Of a DNA stretch of 7,822 nucleotides, positions 6,835 to 7,822 are shown piece after piece; the first letter of the stretch is position 1, and each line of letters starts with the position of its first letter. The notes under the pieces are model-generated. The model had not been told where the DNA came from. It worked only from the letters and a program-made list of their open reading frames with translations, and did not search any database. The stretch is taken from the NCBI GenBank assembly GCA_900554375.1, contig USHK01000048.1, forward strand, positions 1 to 7,822. Direction: 5' to 3'. The DNA comes from an uncultured Sutterella sp. (lineage in GTDB: Bacteria; Pseudomonadota; Gammaproteobacteria; Burkholderiales; Burkholderiaceae_F). A program made the position numbers and the translations under genes.

Positions 6835-7011
6835 AGTCAATCCACATGTAAAAGGATTACCAACCCTCTGAAGCGTTGTAAAAATCAGGACGCCAGTTGA
6901 GCGTCTCATCAAAATCAACTTGTACCGAACGAGAAATCGTTCAGCCCTTAACCCTCGCGGGAGCAAGCGTTCCCGTTAGGGAAGGCGTAGCTCCCATTAA
7001 ACGGAGCAACT
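6835..7011 (+). promoter_or_regulatory. Structured intergenic leader before the AAA+ ATPase gene
   Basis: No gene fits here. Inverted repeats in order are GACGC/GCGTC (near 6889-6905), AGTTGA 6895-6900 with TCAACT 6915-6920, and GAACGA-GAAA-TCGTTC (6927-6942, 6-bp stem with a GNRA-type tetraloop). A large hairpin follows: CCTT plus CCCTCGCGGGA (6946-6962) pairs with TCCCGTTAGGG plus AAGG (6971-6985), with only an AA bulge, one mismatch and one wobble. I see no convincing -35/-10 pair and no U-tract after any stem. Confidence 0.5.
6990..7007 (+). promoter_or_regulatory. Ribosome binding site inside a possible sequestering hairpin
   Basis: GGAG (7003-7006) is the Shine-Dalgarno site, 5 nt before the ATG at 7012. 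It lies in the 3' arm of GCTCC-CATTAAAC-GGAGC. The 5' arm can instead pair, as GCTCCC (6990-6995), with GGGAGC at 6959-6964, which would free the site. Switching is inferred from pairing alone. Confidence 0.45.
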
Positions 7012-7774
7012 ATGCCAGACCCTAGCAATTTACAGCCTGAATTTAAGTATTTCAGTGCAGAAGTATTTACCAACGTCTATGACGGAGTAAATCAAATAAA
7101 GATGCCGAAGTCTTTGATGATTCTCGGTTTTTCAAACGATAAAGACGCTGCAATCCCTGTTCGGCACGACAATTATATTTTTCGTCGTGAAGTTTTAAGA
7201 GATTTGCTCGCCTTTTTGCGGAAGCCCAACGGTGACGCCCTTTTCATTACCGGTCCGACCGGAAGCGGAAAGACAAGCGTCGTCAATGAGATTTGCGCTC
7301 GATTGAATTGGCCTGTTCAGCTTCTTACGCTCAACAACCGATTCGAATTCAGCCAGCTCACCGGTCACTTCACCTATTCTTCCCAGAAGGAAGGCGGAGC
7401 CCCTGAGATGACTTTTCAGTACGGACCGCTGGCAAAAGCCATGAAGTACGGACATGTTTTGGTCTTAAACGAAATCGATCTGGCCGATGCGGGAGAACTC
7501 GCCGGTCTGAACGATGTTCTGGAAGGCCGTCCGTTGGTTTTGACCGATAACGCCGGTGAAACTATTCATCCGCACCCGCTTTTTCGAGTCGTCGCAACAG
7601 CTAACAGCTGCGGCAACGGAGACGGAACAGGGCGCTACATGGGTGTTCAGCAATTGAATCTGGCTTTCTTGGATCGTTTCAGATTCTTGGAAGTCGGATA
7701 TCAATCGCCGGACGTGGAAGAGACGCTTCTTGCGAAGACGGTCCCTGCCATGAAACCGGTACTTGCATCCATGG
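7012..7774 (+). CDS. CobS/MoxR-like AAA+ ATPase, 3'-truncated by contig end
   Basis: Only 254 native residues are present; the frame runs on into adapter, giving the artefact AVSYTHLRAHET. The protein is an AAA_5-type ATPase related to CobS, NorQ and MoxR chaperone-like proteins, which usually work with a von Willebrand factor A protein to remodel a partner. Walker A is GPTGSGKT (81-88). The Walker B region is HVLVLNEIDLAD, with Asn153-Glu154 where many AAA+ proteins have Asp-Glu. Sensor 1 is ATANS (N198), and LDRF supplies a likely arginine finger (R222). The phrase GLNDVLEGRPLVL is typical of the CobS-like group. CobS-like genes occur in SXT-type ICEs and IncA/C-type plasmids without cobalamin genes nearby, so a role in cobalt insertion is unlikely. 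The gene after it is not seen; a VWA/CobT-like partner would be expected. The start follows GGAG at 7003-7006. Confidence 0.85.
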
Positions 7775-7822
7775 CTGTCTCTTATACACATCTCCGAGCC
7801 CACGAGACGCTCATGAATCTCG
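7775..7822 (-). other. Nextera sequencing adapter (artefact, not genomic)
   Basis: CTGTCTCTTATACACATCT (7775-7793) is the reverse complement of the Tn5 mosaic end. The rest of the Nextera adapter follows to 7808, then index GCTCATGA (7809-7816) and the start of the P7 complement. It mirrors 1-46 with the same index. Minus-strand translation gives the spurious MGSEMCIRDS peptide. Confidence 0.98.

Larger units (their letters stand above)
2596..7774 (+). mobile_element. Fragment of an SXT/TOL/PFGI-1-type integrating conjugative element
   Basis: Consecutive same-strand genes for a relaxase C-terminus, a TraD coupling protein, a DUF4400-like membrane protein, a PFL_4669/AcaB-like protein and a CobS-like ATPase match the gene content of this ICE class. 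A related conjugative plasmid (IncA/C-like) would have similar genes, and neither an integrase nor a replication gene lies in the window to decide. Both true ends are outside the contig. Confidence 0.72.

Noticed and set aside
6895..6942. oriT of the ICE, suggested by clustered inverted repeats.
   Set aside because: No nic-like conserved site can be recognised, and in related ICEs oriT lies elsewhere, so the repeats are reported only as a structured leader.
7012..7774. Cobaltochelatase subunit CobS acting in cobalamin synthesis.
   Set aside because: No cobalamin gene is nearby, and CobS-like AAA+ proteins are known in conjugative elements with no link to that pathway.
7465..7803. Minus-strand open frame of 112 codons beginning MGSEMCIRDS.
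   Set aside because: Its start and first ten residues come from adapter, and the rest is antisense to the AAA+ ATPase.

Overview
This window is one assembled contig. Untrimmed Nextera library adapter lies at both ends (1-46 and 7775-7822), each end carrying the same index, so the genomic DNA is only 47-7774. The genomic part looks like a proteobacterial integrating conjugative element (ICE) of the SXT/TOL/PFGI-1 type, disrupted at its left side by an IS21-family insertion sequence. Protein style and a moderate GC content would fit a host-associated Beta- or Gammaproteobacterium, for example a gut Burkholderiales. That is a guess from gene content; no host core gene is present.

Layout. At 47-59 there is a sliver of flanking DNA. 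From about 60 to 2595 lies an IS21-family element with the DDE transposase istA (90-1685), the AAA+ helper istB (1705-2469) and a tail containing a perfect 22-bp inverted repeat. A 6-bp direct repeat ATTTGC (54-59 and 2596-2601) brackets it and may be the target duplication. From 2596/2620 to 3582 follows the C-terminal part of a MOBH relaxase (traI-like). Its N-terminal HD catalytic half is absent, which suggests the IS landed inside traI. Overlapping it is the type IV coupling protein traD (3575-5491), then a four-helix DUF4400-like membrane protein (5488-6099) and a protein resembling the ICE PFL_4669/AcaB-like (DUF1845) family (6109-6834). These four genes overlap or sit within 9 bp of one another and read as one operon. 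A structured 177-nt gap (6835-7011) precedes a CobS/MoxR-like AAA+ ATPase (7012 onward), which is cut by the contig end.

How they work together. In an intact element, TraI nicks and pilots the transferred strand, TraD hands the relaxosome to the type IV secretion channel, and the DUF4400 membrane protein accompanies TraD. As assembled here, the relaxase lacks its catalytic domain, so this copy would not self-mobilise unless the N-terminal part is supplied elsewhere or only part of the population carries the IS. The most interesting non-coding signals are a possible Shine-Dalgarno-sequestering RNA switch at 6945-7011 and a leftward-facing terminator-like hairpin at 2468-2538. I found no CRISPR array, tRNA or rRNA, and no clear new defence or other system.
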